Assembly: GCA_037367405.1 (NCBI GenBank)
Contig: JAZKJV010002611.1
Coordinates: 248,001 to 312,000 of the forward strand
From: Ottelia alismoides
Taxonomy: Eukaryota; Streptophyta; Magnoliopsida; Alismatales; Hydrocharitaceae
DNA length: 64,000 nt
Direction of reading: 5' to 3'
Under the pieces are notes generated by a model, which saw only the letters and a program-made list of their open reading frames with translations, made no database searches and was not told the origin of the DNA. Made by a program: the position numbers and the translations under genes. This document shows, one piece after another, positions 1-10,519 of the stretch. The stretch's first letter is position 1, and each line of letters starts with the position of its first letter.

Positions 1-586
1 TGTGCCACATTTTCCTTGGAAAAATTGATGATTTCTTTTACAGGAGCACAATTGAGGACTTTACATTGAATAATTCCCTTTGGATTATTGATTATCATAT
101 TTGAGGAATTAAATCACATGAATTTCGAGGATATATTCTCTGCATAGATATTCTCATTGATTGATTTGGTAGAAGTAGGACAATCTATTACCTCTTATGC
201 TTGCATCCTGGATTTAATTTGAATATTTCTCTTGAACTATATCTTTTGATCTGTGAGGAATTTCGAGGATATTGATTAACATATTTTGGAGCAAAAATCT
301 TAATCTCAGATCCTATGCTGAACTGTTTCTCTGTATATTTGCATCTAATTGCATTTCATCGCATTGTATATTTTCTCAACACATAAATAATTAAACATTA
401 ATTAATTATTTTATTTAATTTAAAACCGCACAACTAAGAATCATCGTTCCCTGTGTTCGACCTTGGTAGACATGCCAAGAAAAACTTTCCACAACTTTCA
501 AAGATTGTGGGTTTTTTCTGAATCAAATTTGCCTCCTATACTACGACAATTCCTGATTATTAAAGAGGTAGGTTTCGCGTTCATCA
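1..586 (+). repeat. Element A 5' LTR, 3' part only
   Basis: The stretch aligns with the last part of the A 3' LTR (about 8025-8735) and ends in TTCATCA two bases before the primer site. Compared with the 3' LTR it lacks about 124 bp that the other copy has at about 8038-8160. A short CATTTC-like match lies at both borders of that segment, which suggests deletion between microhomologies. The rest of this LTR lies before the window. Confidence 0.9.
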
Positions 587-588
587 AA

Positions 589-606
589 TGGCGTCATTGC
601 CAGGGA
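589..606 (+). promoter_or_regulatory. Element A primer binding site (tRNA-Asp type)
   Basis: TGGCGTCATTGCCAGGGA starts two bases after the LTR end. It differs from the intact site of element C (19703-19720) at three places, all C-to-T or G-to-A. The intact form is complementary to the 3' end of plant tRNA-Asp, the primer for minus-strand synthesis. Confidence 0.85.
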
Positions 607-1869
607 ACGGTGAATTTTTAGGGTTTTAAATTATTTTTGTAATTAATTTTTGTGGAAATAGTTTCTGTGTCATTTTTTGCATTTTTTCTGATACTAACCG
701 CTCTTTCTCTCTTCGCAGATTATTCGGAGCTAATTTTGGATATAAGTCAAGGACCTGCGAAGAAGACTGATTATTTTTAGATTTAAATTTCTGCATTATT
801 CTCAGGGTCCCTCTTTTTGAACCCTTGTAATACAGACTGAACTTTTCTGTCGTGTGTCGGGCCTGTTTCAACCGCTTCTATGTGGTTGGGACCCGACTTG
901 AGTGGCGTAGGACTTAGGCACTTATACGCTTGTTTGTCTACCATTGATTGTGCTCATAATTCTTAGGTCACACGTTCACTAACTAAACACACTATAGATC
1001 ATTCAACATTATCCAAATTTTAAAATCAATTCTTCTCGCTAATAGAACTATCAGCTTAGGGCATTTTACGTATGTACATATCATTTAGTGTAATTTAAAT
1101 TCCTTGTCTTGCATCCCGCATGAAGAATGCGAGGATTCACTGTAAGTCTTCTTCTTAAGCATGCATCATTGATTTATGTCTGCATTGGCTTTTTCGATTC
1201 TCCTTCCTCAAGTTTTACGACTTAGGAATTTAAGAAATTGGGACTGTTCGTTAGGCGTGAATTTTTGTGCTCACATAATTTCAGTGATAACCTCAATTTA
1301 AAACCGGGACTGCTAATCAAGGCGACTGTAAATTTGACAAAAAATTAACCTGTGTTTGGTGGAGAGAAACCCACTCATTGTTTGTAAGGACAAGAATGCA
1401 CACCTTAGGACAGAGCCAAAAACCAAAAGGTTTCATTCAGACTACAGATTTTAAAAACAATTAGCTACTTTTCAGTGAGGGTCTCAGGTAGTCGTTTCAC
1501 GGTCCAACTTCCCTTAGCAGAGTAGGTGGTTTAGAGGACACTGCGGAAGGCTCCGTCCTCAAGTAACACGGGTAGCCGTTTAAACGGTCCGTACTTACAC
1601 CTATACTGGCTGAAAGTAGGTGCAACTAGTTGTATGATCTCGGGACAATCTTTGTGAAATATTTCGGCACCTAACAGCTCTGCTTAATTTTCAAGATTGT
1701 TTTGTCATTAAATTAAAAATGAAAAGATAAGCGGCCGAACCCTAACGTGCCTTCACCAGTGTTGAGTGGGTGAATCAACGTGTTTGTTTTGCATTTGATT
1801 TGTGTGCATCAAAACCTTGCAATCGCAAGCAAATAATGGTTTGCTGGTCATTCCATCCCTCTCGAGAAG
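607..1869 (+). other. Element A untranslated leader
   Basis: I see no credible coding frame. A block around 1110-1155 (CATCCCGCATG, then GGATTCACTGTAAGTCTTCT) recurs in the leaders of C (20476-20516) and E (61098-61130, - strand) and holds the splice donor consensus GTAAGT at 1142-1147. A second block at about 1490-1640 also matches the leader of E (about 60610-60760, - strand). Confidence 0.75.
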
Positions 1870-2650
1870 ATGTCGGTACAGTGGTCTTCTTTCCCGATCT
1901 CCACGACCATGTCCCGATATCCTTCTTCTCACACTCCTCAAGAGAATCTGATCTTCAAATCAAGTTCCCCTCAGCCATCATTCTCTTCCCGACCATACAT
2001 CCCACCCTATGACCACACTTCTTCTTGGAATAGCCCTCTCTCACATTCTGACAATCTTATGGACATGAGAGAGAGAGACCAGAATTGAGGATGAATAATA
2101 GAGTGACCGATATTGATAGTAGAACACGATTTCTGGTTACTATGGTCCCACAACCTCTTGTACCATCCCTTACTCAGGATGACTATCCTCTTGAGTACAA
2201 TCAATTTTCCTTCGACAATCCACGAGAAAACCAAATTCAAGGAAATATAACTCATGAACAGACCATAATGTTTATGAACAATCAATACTCTATTCGAGGT
2301 TACATGCTAGAATCAAGACACATGGAGAATGATTATTCCATCACTAGTCATGAGATGTTTGAGGATGAGATTGCTCGGATTAAACATAGAGCAGACATTA
2401 TTCCATCACTAGTCATGAGATGTTTGAGGATGAGATTGCTCGGATTAAACATAGAGCAGACACTTTAACTGAGAGAATATACGATCTCATCTAGTCTATG
2501 CAGAATTCAAAAGAAGTGAGGCCACCACCATGCGAACCACTGGATCATCACAATCAGACACCGCTGACCTCTAACCCCCTACTGACCATATCATAGAAAA
2601 TAATAAAAAATCAAAAAAATTGAAAATTCAAAAAAATTGGACAATTCTGA
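1870..2650 (+). pseudogene. Element A gag remnant (N-terminal part)
   Basis: An ATG at 1870 opens a 72-residue frame rich in Ser, Pro, Tyr and His that ends with SHSDNLMDMRERDQ. Its style and position match the gag start of element E, which carries SHSEGEKK at the equivalent place. The frame closes at 2086-2088. Downstream pieces at about 2091-2468 continue in other frames with short acidic and Met-rich segments. The gag core seen in C and E (tryptophan- and FLKK-containing region) cannot be found, so most of gag is deleted or unrecognisable. A 65-bp tandem duplication at 2332-2461 shifts the frame again. This is a broken gene and no functional protein is expected. Confidence 0.6.
2332..2461 (+). 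repeat. 65-bp perfect tandem duplication in the element A gag remnant
   Basis: Bases 2332-2396 are repeated without change at 2397-2461. Because 65 is not a multiple of three, the duplication changes the reading frame. Perfect identity means that it is younger than the decay of the surrounding gene, or is a replication slip during the last round of reverse transcription. Confidence 0.95.
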
Positions 2651-2678
2651 AATGGAAACATTTTGCAGGAGTCTGGTC

Positions 2679-4067
2679 TTAGAGCTTCCATTGATCAAAG
2701 CTATAGAATATGTGCCCGATCTTAAGAGATTTGTGAAGAGTCGACTGAACCCCAAAAAGACGTGCAAGAAATGATTCAGGACTGAATATCACGTCATATC
2801 TATGGCTAGTTCTTTGGTGATGAATCATAAAATCAAAAGTCGCAAAGTCAAACAGTTGACTCGGATCACATGTGAAATTAAGGATTCTACATTCACTCAT
2901 GTTCGGTTAGACGCTGACTCCACATTAAACATCCTCTCCAAGTTCGTCTTTGACCAACTCAAACTCAGATAACTCAAAAAAACTAGGGTGATCGTTAATT
3001 ACCCGATCGATCTACCAAAAGACCGCGAGGGATCGTTTCTATCATCGTAAATTTCTGAGGTAAAGAACATAAAGTGGACTTTATTGTCCTCGACATTGAG
3101 CACCCCAGAAGGTTGTTTGAGTCTCCTATCATTTTAGGAAAGCCATTATTAGCCTCTGCTAAGGCGATTGTTGATTGTAAGACTCGGGAAATCCAGTTCC
3201 CGAACTCAGACCACAATGAACAAACCCCCAATGACACAACCTGCTCTGAGGAAAACCAACTTGAAACCGACAATTATAATCAGGAGATAAATATTTCACG
3301 TTATCAGACATCTCCGCATGACACTCTGATACAAACCCTAGGAGAGTCACCTAAAAGACTGACTGTTGGACAAATTTCGGATTCTCACCACCCTATCACT
3401 GCTCCTAGGAAAAATCAAGATTTAGGAGCTTATGAAGAATTGGACCATATTATTGAAGATCGCCACGATTATTTGAGTGGTCCAATTTTTGAGTTGGTTG
3501 TTTCATGAGATACTTGAACCATATAAGGAACCGACTTCGGAAATATCCAATGTCACCAAAATTCACGATCATCCGGAAGTGACATCAACACCCCCAGCCA
3601 TAAATCACAAAATCACCAGGAATAATATCCCCCGACCGAAGCAGCGCATGTCCCTTCAAGAATTGATCGACTTTTACGGGGATTCATCTGATGAGGAACT
3701 CACGAATGCCACGTCGGTTACTCAAGACAGGGAGATGAAGATTGTCCAACTTCCTCCAAATACTTACCGAGGAAACAAACCGACCAAGAAAGTCACCTTT
3801 AACCTTAGACACCATGTGATTTCTGAAGAGTCCTCATCCGGTCCTGATGTGGTTCATCAGATAAGTGCAATAGGTACAACTCTGATCCAAGGGCACTTAC
3901 CTCTGATCGACAAAAGTTGGAGATCCTCTGCAGAGGACTACTATTCTCCTGAGGACGACTCCGACAATGGCTGGTCTTCTTCATCGGCCCCCTCTTCATC
4001 ACCCTCCACATCTCCATACTTTCTCCCTCCACACTCCCGCAAGAAGGTCCGTCGCAAAACTCCTTGA
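2679..4067 (+). pseudogene. Element A protease-like stretch with acidic, Ser-rich tail
   Basis: Fragments read KAIEYVPDLKRFVKSRLNPK (about 2694-2755), then a retropepsin-like core around 2860-2970, then VDFIVLDIE...SPIILGKPLLASAKAIVD (about 3074-3180). The same order is found in the protease of element C (24316-24858). The catalytic triplet has changed: C has Asp-Asn-Gly, but here the aligned codons at 2910-2918 read Asp-Ala-Asp, so the enzyme is probably dead. Several stops and shifts interrupt the frame. From about 3477 a Ser/Asp-rich tail runs to a stop at 4067 (SSSSAPSSSPSTS near the end). It resembles the acidic linker that joins protease to reverse transcriptase in C. No RT, RNase H or integrase follows. 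Confidence 0.7.
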
Positions 4068-4116
4068 TCTTGTACATCCGCAACTCTACCCGGTTCCCCA
4101 CTTATATTTATCCGAT

Positions 4117-4152
4117 TATACTTAGGCTGACCTGAGCCTAAGTATATGGGGA
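4117..4152 (+). other. Hairpin with PPT-like 3' arm, element A no. 1
   Basis: The 12-bp perfect stem is 4117-4128 (TATACTTAGGCT) with 4135-4146 (AGCCTAAGTATA), loop GACCTG, followed by TGGGGA. Flanking CGGTTCCCCA (4091-4100) can extend the pairing with the G run. The 3' arm plus G run repeats the core of the real polypurine tract at 5714-5727. Confidence 0.85.
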
Positions 4153-4204
4153 CCGGTACCATTTTTTATACATCACTTCTCTTCTTTTGTTTTTAACCCA
4201 TCTG

Positions 4205-4314
4205 TACTTAGTACGAGCTATGTCTACATTTCACTTTGTTCCACGAGGACATAGCACAAGCTAAGTATAGGGGGGTGTTTGTATATATTTTACCTACTTT
4301 ATCCATAGCTCGTA
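4205..4314 (+). other. Three-armed hairpin with PPT-like run, element A no. 2
   Basis: TACTTAG (4205-4211) pairs with CTAAGTA (4261-4267), and GCTATGTC (4217-4224) with GACATAGC (4248-4255); a run of G follows at 4270-4275. A third arm, CATAGCTCGTA (4304-4314), is the exact complement of TACGAGCTATG (4212-4222), so the first arm has two competing partners. The same arrangement occurs in C at 28702-28815. Confidence 0.75.
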
Positions 4315-5692
4315 CTTTAATCATTTACATCTAACATCGAGGATGGGTACAAGTAGGGTATATAATACCTGTTTTTCAAAAAAACAACAACAAAAAAACA
4401 ACAAAAAAAAACTTTGTTGCATAAAAAAAATCACTCATAGTCTTGCATTTCATGCATTCCTTGGTTGATATATTCCTGACACATTCACTATCACTCAAGG
4501 CTTGAGGAATTTTGAGGACACTTGATTTCTGTGATCTTAAGAGTCTGAGCTAACATGCCTTAGTCATTAGGATTTTTGAACTTAATTATCCACACTTCCC
4601 TAGTTTGAAAGATCGAGCGCTATTGCACTCTTCATCTCTACCTTCAAAAAGAATATGATCAGCACAATCACTATCAGAACTACATGATTGATGAGATGAG
4701 TTGAGTTATCACTTGAGGAACTGGGACTAGAGATTTGAGTTTAGACCCGATTTAATGATATTCGAGGATGGGATAAAGTTAATGAAGGCTTCAGAAAACC
4801 TGAGTGTCAGCAAAATTCTAGCCAGTATGTGAACAAGTTCATATGCTATCTTTTTGATATTGACCTAACTACCAGGGTGTGTTGAAACTTAATGAAAGTT
4901 GTTGATCAGTGTGCACCAACTTTTGGTAAAAGCAGTGGAGCTAGCCAACAAAAGAAAAGAAAAAGAAATGTCAAAGAAAAGTTCTATTATCCAAAGTCAA
5001 ATTCCAAATGAGCTTCCACCAATTACGAGCACTCCCAAACATTTTCAAAGTATCCTCTTGGACCAAGCGCTAATTAGGTTCAAGTAGTCGGGCTGACACC
5101 ACAAAAAGGGCTCTGCATCGTAAGCGATACAAGTCTGGGTGTCGAAAGTATCTTAGATACTCAGAAAAGACACACCCCGGTGTACTCCCAGAAAAACAAG
5201 TGAAGACGACTCCAACTCTCTTGACGGACACACTGATCAACAATCTAAAAATATACTTGTGTTGAGTAAAAAGGCACTCGAGAGGCCCCTTGTTCAAATG
5301 TGAGGGACAGAAAAATAGACACAATCCTATTCCTTCCATCATTTGACCGTCCATTTACACTTTCAAGACTGACAAACTAATGAGACGGTTGACTGAAGCA
5401 AGAATTGACTTATTCCCTAGTGTTGAGGATTAGGTCTGGAGAGAGTCTCTTGGATTGGAACTTTGGGTGATGTCTCAACTTGACTCTCATGAATGCAGTA
5501 TACTAAAACTCATATCCTTATACTATATGTACAAACAGAGAGTGAAAATTAGAAAACTTGGATTCCTTCTGATTAAAGCATGGTTGAGCCCATAATTTTA
5601 GGATCACTCAAATTAAGGTCTTCTATGAATTGAGCCTTAAAAATGCACATGCACAGTCTGGGTTATATTCAACTAATTCATTCATTCATTGA

Positions 5693-5727
5693 TGCTCGGG
5701 GACGAGCAAGGTTTAAGTATAGGGGTA
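5693..5727 (+). promoter_or_regulatory. Element A polypurine tract with upstream hairpin
   Basis: AAGTATAGGGGTA ends directly before the LTR and is the primer site for plus-strand synthesis. Directly upstream TGCTCG (5693-5698) and CGAGCA (5703-5708) form a stem around the loop GGGA. Confidence 0.85.
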
Positions 5728-8700
5728 TGACGAATCTCGTATTCATCATGCTAAAATTGGTCAATTAGGCTTTGTTCCCCAAGATTCACATGCATTTAAT
5801 CATTAATAGAGCATTATTAGCATTCATACATGTGAATAATATTTGCATTTCATTATGCATAATTGCATTCGTAAATTGGCCCAAAACGCCGCTAACTTCT
5901 CATGTTTGTAAGTAATTCATCCGAACTCCGATTAACCCCAAACCACCTCTATTGTGTAGATACTATTAACAAAAATAAATAAAAATACAAAAAAATACTA
6001 ACTCAAATAATCCTAAAGTCTGATTTCACATCTGACGGATTAAAACGAGCATATCTCCCTCATACATTGTCCGATTTTGGTCTACTCACTTTTAAAGTAC
6101 TCCATTTTCAAATACCTTCAAAACAAGGCCAGTTTCGTAAAATTCAGAGATCATATGTGAAAGTTGGGTTTTGGGCCCCTTTTGCGTATTTTGACTTTTT
6201 GCTATTTTTGACCTAAGTTTTATGTATATAATTAACCCTTTTAATTTTATTTCTACTTCATTTGTGTTCTTTGATGAAAGTTTTATTAAGTGATAAAATT
6301 CCAAATCCAGATTAAAACTGAAATCAAAGAAACTGACTAAGTCCAAGTGTCCATTGTTGGTCTGTACAAAAATTGTGTGTTTCTCACTTCTAATTTATTT
6401 TCCTACTTTATTATTTACTAAAAATCCAAAAAAATTAGGTTACTATGCAAATAATTTTCTTGCATTTTATTGTATTTTTTCTATAAGTTTGTATCCTCTC
6501 TAAAACCACCAAAAAATTACAAAACCCAAAAAAGCTGGTTTTCTATACATATGGAGAACAACCAAAAATCCCACTTCACACAGATGACCTCTTTTGCTCC
6601 CGGATCCTCAAGAAAGTTGTAGATCTCATCGATACGAACAACTTTTATGAAGGAAATTTTTCGATCCGAGGTCTCCTTCTATTTCTTTTCTATTTTTCTT
6701 TATCTTTAAATTTTGAATTTTTTTTGGGGTGCCACTGGGCGTGCCACGTGGCATCCCGCATTCTCTCTCCAGAGCCCCCCCACCCGGCACGTGACCCCAC
6801 CTTCTTCCCCATTCAGTCGTTTCCCCTTCCCTGCAGCTGTTTCCTCCGCCATGCGCAGCGCCGGCCATTACACCACCACCATCAATCCTCCCTCGCCAGT
6901 CGTTCCGCCCCGTAACGCCCTCGCACCTCATCCTATAAACCACCCCCTACCGGCCTTCCCCCGTATCCGCCATTCTTGGGCTCAATCGAACAAGAGAGAG
7001 AGAAGCTCAGAGACTTGGTTGGTGACAGCAGCCATAACTCTTGAGTGAAGACTTCTCCGGCGAGATCCAAGGAGACAATCTCTCCTTGTCACTGCCCTCC
7101 TCAAGAGGAGCAAAGCTTCACCGATTCACCACAGTTGAGGTAAACACCAGGAGGGTCCTTAACTCCTCCACACATCAGGTGATACCCGACCATCTCCAGG
7201 AACACGATGCTACCCCGCTCCTCCACAGCTTGCAGCCGGCCCACCACCTCCGCTCCTCTGCTCGCCCGACTGGTCTCTCACCGCCTCCGCCTGCCATGGC
7301 GGTTGAGCCCCTCCTCCCCGTCTATCGCCCAGCAATCGCTCGCTCGCCCACCGCCTTGCATCAATCCACGCCTATAGTTGCTGTTGGATTAGGGGCCATC
7401 CCTTGATCCAATGGCCCCGATCGAGCCACATCAGCAAGTTCGAGCCTCGGCCTTAGCCTAGAGGCTCGGGCTCCCCGGGCCTCCACCATTCATCAACTAG
7501 GCTCGGGACCGTCTGGGCTTAATCACTTCCATCCTAGCCTGAGCTGCCACGCTGAGCCTCAACCTCGGGACCCCGAGCCTCCGGTTCCGCCATCCGAGAC
7601 TCTTCTTCGGACCCGAGCCTCCGGTTCGGCGCCCGAGCCTCAGCCCCATCACCAAGCCTCCTGAGGCACGTGCAAGGCACGTGCTTTGGGGGTAATTTAC
7701 AACAACACCCCAGAAGTTCCTGAAAATTGCAGATATACCCCTGCTTGGGGTAAATTGCAGAAAGACCCCTCCGACTTTGTTAATTACAGATAAGCCCCTC
7801 CAGGGATCTCTTTGCAAATAAAAAATTTATTTTATTTACATTTTAGTCCATGTAATTTCCTTTTAGCATATATTTCTCATACAAACTCCGTTTTTAGCAT
7901 AATATGTCATTTAGCTATTTTCATGCTCTACCATTTAGCATGGCTTGTGAACAGATATGAGGTTGTTCATTAATAATCATAATTTGAGGATCTCTGTTGA
8001 CAAATGCAGGCTAATTTTGACATATTTGTGCCACATTTCTCAGTCAAAGGGTAGCCACCTGTTTTAATGATCGGATGACGTCATTCAAAAGTGCTCTCGA
8101 TCTCAGGTCAACAGGCCGAATGGTCAAGGCTAGGCCGACGAATCCCCCTCATCATCCATTTCCTTGGAAAAATGATGATTTCTTTTACAGGAGCACGGCT
8201 AAGGACTTTACATTGAACAATTCCCTTTGGATTATTGATTATAATATTTGAGGAATTAAATCACATGAATTTCGAGGATAGATTCTCTACTTAGATATTC
8301 CCATTGATTGATTTGGTAGAAGTAGGACAATCTATTACCTCTTATGCTTGCAGCCTGGACTTAATTTTAATATTTCTCTTGAACTATATCTTTTGATCTG
8401 TGATAAATTTCAAGGATATTGATTAACATATTTTGGAGAAAAAATCTTAATCTCATATCCTGTGCTGAACTGTTTTCTATGTATATTTGCATCTAATTGC
8501 ATTTCATTGCATTGTATATTTTCTCAACACATAAATTAATTAAAAATTAATTAATTATTTAATTTAATTTTAAACCGCACAACTAAGAATCACCGTTCCC
8601 TGTGTTCGACCTTGGTAGACTTGCCAACAAAAACTTTCCACAACATTCAAAGATTGTGGGTTTTTGCTGAACCAAATTTGCCTCCTATACTACGACAATA

Positions 8701-8735
8701 CCTGATTATTAAAGAAGTAGATTTTGCGTTCATCA
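5728..8735 (+). repeat. Element A 3' LTR (3008 bp)
   Basis: It starts TGACGAATC after the polypurine tract and ends TTCATCA. The first 21 bp are nearly palindromic (TGACGAATC and TATTCATCA around TCG). It has an AT-rich first part, a palindromic G-box TGCCACGTGGCA near 6741, and a GC-rich middle (about 6720-7690) with a TATA-like box at 6934. Long frames in the GC-rich part have no match in the internal genes and are taken as chance. Confidence 0.92.
6934..6941 (+). promoter_or_regulatory. Putative TATA box in element A 3' LTR
   Basis: TATAAACC stands in the GC-rich part, followed about 45-65 bp later by a purine-rich AGAGAGAGA stretch. Its relative place matches the TATA box of solo LTR D. 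Confidence 0.55.
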
Positions 8736-8740
8736 CTTAG
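8736..8740. other. Probable target site duplication of element A (CTTAG), right copy
   Basis: These five bases follow the A LTR and belong to the interrupted LTR of B: the other B LTR reads CTTGGGCAAGCCCAAGG where this one reads CTTAGGAAAGCCCAAGG. The left copy is outside the window, so the duplication is not proven. Confidence 0.55.
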
Positions 8741-9360
8741 GAAAGCCCAAGGTTGAACTCAGGGAGGATACTGTCTCCTTAGGTCAATTTCTAGATTATT
8801 TAGAACTTAGGTTTTTAGAGGAATGTTTTTTTTTGGTATTTTTAAATGCAAATAGTGAATGAAATGCAATTTCGGCAAAGATCGAGACTTAAATGCAATT
8901 TACGATCAAATCATGTCCAAAAATTATGAAGCATAGTCAGAATGTTAAATATGATGAAATTAATACGTAGTAATTTTTTGGAATTTTCTGACAATATGCT
9001 ATTTTTATGAATTTTTTAAGTGAAACAGAGTGACTGTGACTAATTAATTTCCAATAAATCCACGAAACCAAATTATCCAGAAATCAATTTATTTCAAATA
9101 GATACTTCAATGAGCAATCTAGGAGACTCTTTTGCAAAAATGTTGTGTATGGAATTAACTAAAAATCAATTACATAAATCACTCTACAATTTATTTTAGG
9201 CACAAGACATTTGTTTTCAATGAATTTGGATGTAAGTTAAAACACATCCAGACGCATCATTTCTAAATTTTACACAATTTTTAAAGTAACCATTATTTTA
9301 ATACAAATTTCAGACCATGAATTGGGTATAATATGCAATATTTCACCAAAATAATTTAAA

Positions 9361-9681
9361 GATCAGATTTGGAATGATGCATCAGAAAGAAAGTCGGTGT
9401 ATCTCCGATCGAGGATAAGATGTAAGAAAACACTTAAGATGGTTTGGTCATTTACAAAGAAGATCAGATGATGCACCAATTAGGAGATGTGAATGTTGGG
9501 ATGTTGAACCGGCTAAGAGAAGGCGAGGACGACAAAAGAAGTGTTGGAAAGAGACTATACGAAGGGATCTTAGTTTTTTGGATATAAGCCCGAGATTGAC
9601 CAAAGATAGATTTGAATGGAGGCGAAGAATCCATGTAGTTGACCCGACTTAATTGCGGGAAAAGGCTTTGTTGTTGTTGTA
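9361..9681 (+). mobile_element. 3' end fragment of a plant RTE-type LINE
   Basis: The open stretch 9434-9652 encodes [15 protein letters not shown], a basic [12 protein letters not shown] segment and ends RIHVVDPT before a stop. This is the typical C-terminal end of plant RTE-clade LINE proteins. The short 3' tail ends in a TTG repeat (9668-9680), the usual RTE tail. The aligned right LTR of B (about 45990-46010) lacks the segment, so it was inserted into this LTR after B integrated. It is a strongly 5'-truncated copy, with an in-frame stop just upstream of 9434. No clear target duplication is visible. Confidence 0.82.
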
Positions 9682-10519
9682 ACCATTGCTCACAAAATTA
9701 TAAATAAATATCCAAGATAACGAGAATTATATGTTCCACAACATGCAATTTTAGAATCGAAAATTGATGTGAAAATGAGACTTAAACAAATATACAAACA
9801 CATGATTCTAAACACAAATATAGAGAACAAATGAAATAAAAAATAACGTAGTAATAAGCATCTTTAATTACCTAAACCCGTAAGGGGTTTTGCGCAAATT
9901 AACCGGGCTAGGGCGTGAGTTGCGTGTGATGTCCAGTTGGTTGGGGGCATTGATGCAACTTCCAGAAGCAAGAGGGGTACAAACCCAAATACCCCCCACA
10001 ACACATTCCTTGTGCATGCTCTTACTAAGGGGTGAGCGTTAATGGTTGGAAGTTCGGGGATGCACACGCAAATTAGCCTCCTATTTACGTGTCTTGCACA
10101 TGCGGGGGGCTCAGATTGGCTCGTTGATCAAGGTGAAGGAGGTCGTGGTGGACACACTACCCGATATGGAGTGGTCTAGCCCTTCTGATGGTTGCAGCTG
10201 GGCGGAGGAGATTGCTGCGAGGCGATGAGGGCAGTGGGTCGCAATGGAGTCGGTCGAAGATCGTGAAGGCAGGCGATGACGAGCGCAGACAATGATGGCA
10301 TGTCAAGGGCGATCAGAGGGAAGTCCCAAGGGGCTCTACTGCTGGTGCGTGGCAAAGGCTCGTGCGAGCGGAACCCGAGGGTGACGTAGTCTATTCGGTG
10401 CAAAGGAATCGAAGAGGAGATCGGTGGATGGTGCGATGGTGATTAGCAGAGAGGTGGATCGACGGAAGTCAAATCGAAAGGGAAAAAGAGGAAGTGTGAT
10501 GATGGAGGAGCAACAACGA

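Larger units (their letters stand above)
4068..5692 (+). other. Element A untranslated 3' region
   Basis: There is no credible gene; the short frames here lack relatives in the other copies. It carries two hairpins that end in polypurine-tract-like runs (4091-4155 and 4205-4275), an adenine/CAAC-rich run at about 4375-4415 and otherwise AT-rich sequence. Confidence 0.7.
1..8735 (+). mobile_element. Element A: non-autonomous Athila-like LTR retrotransposon (5' end outside window)
   Basis: Sense strand is +. The order is partial 5' LTR (1-586), tRNA-Asp-type primer site (589-606), leader, remnants of gag and protease, untranslated 3' region, polypurine tract and a full 3' LTR (5728-8735). The internal part is only about 5.1 kb, against 11.0 kb in element C, because reverse transcriptase, RNase H and integrase are absent: the reading goes from a protease-like stretch through an acidic tail straight into the 3' region. 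This makes A a non-autonomous derivative that would need enzymes from an autonomous relative. It sits in the 3' LTR of element B, whose sequence resumes at 8736. Placement in the Athila group rests on the LTR ends, primer site, 3' hairpins and protease-like stretch shared with C and E. Confidence 0.88.

Noticed and set aside
9361..9681. Independent host gene fragment
   Set aside because: The RWFGH...VVDPT end and TTG tail are typical of plant RTE LINEs, and the segment is missing from the paired LTR.
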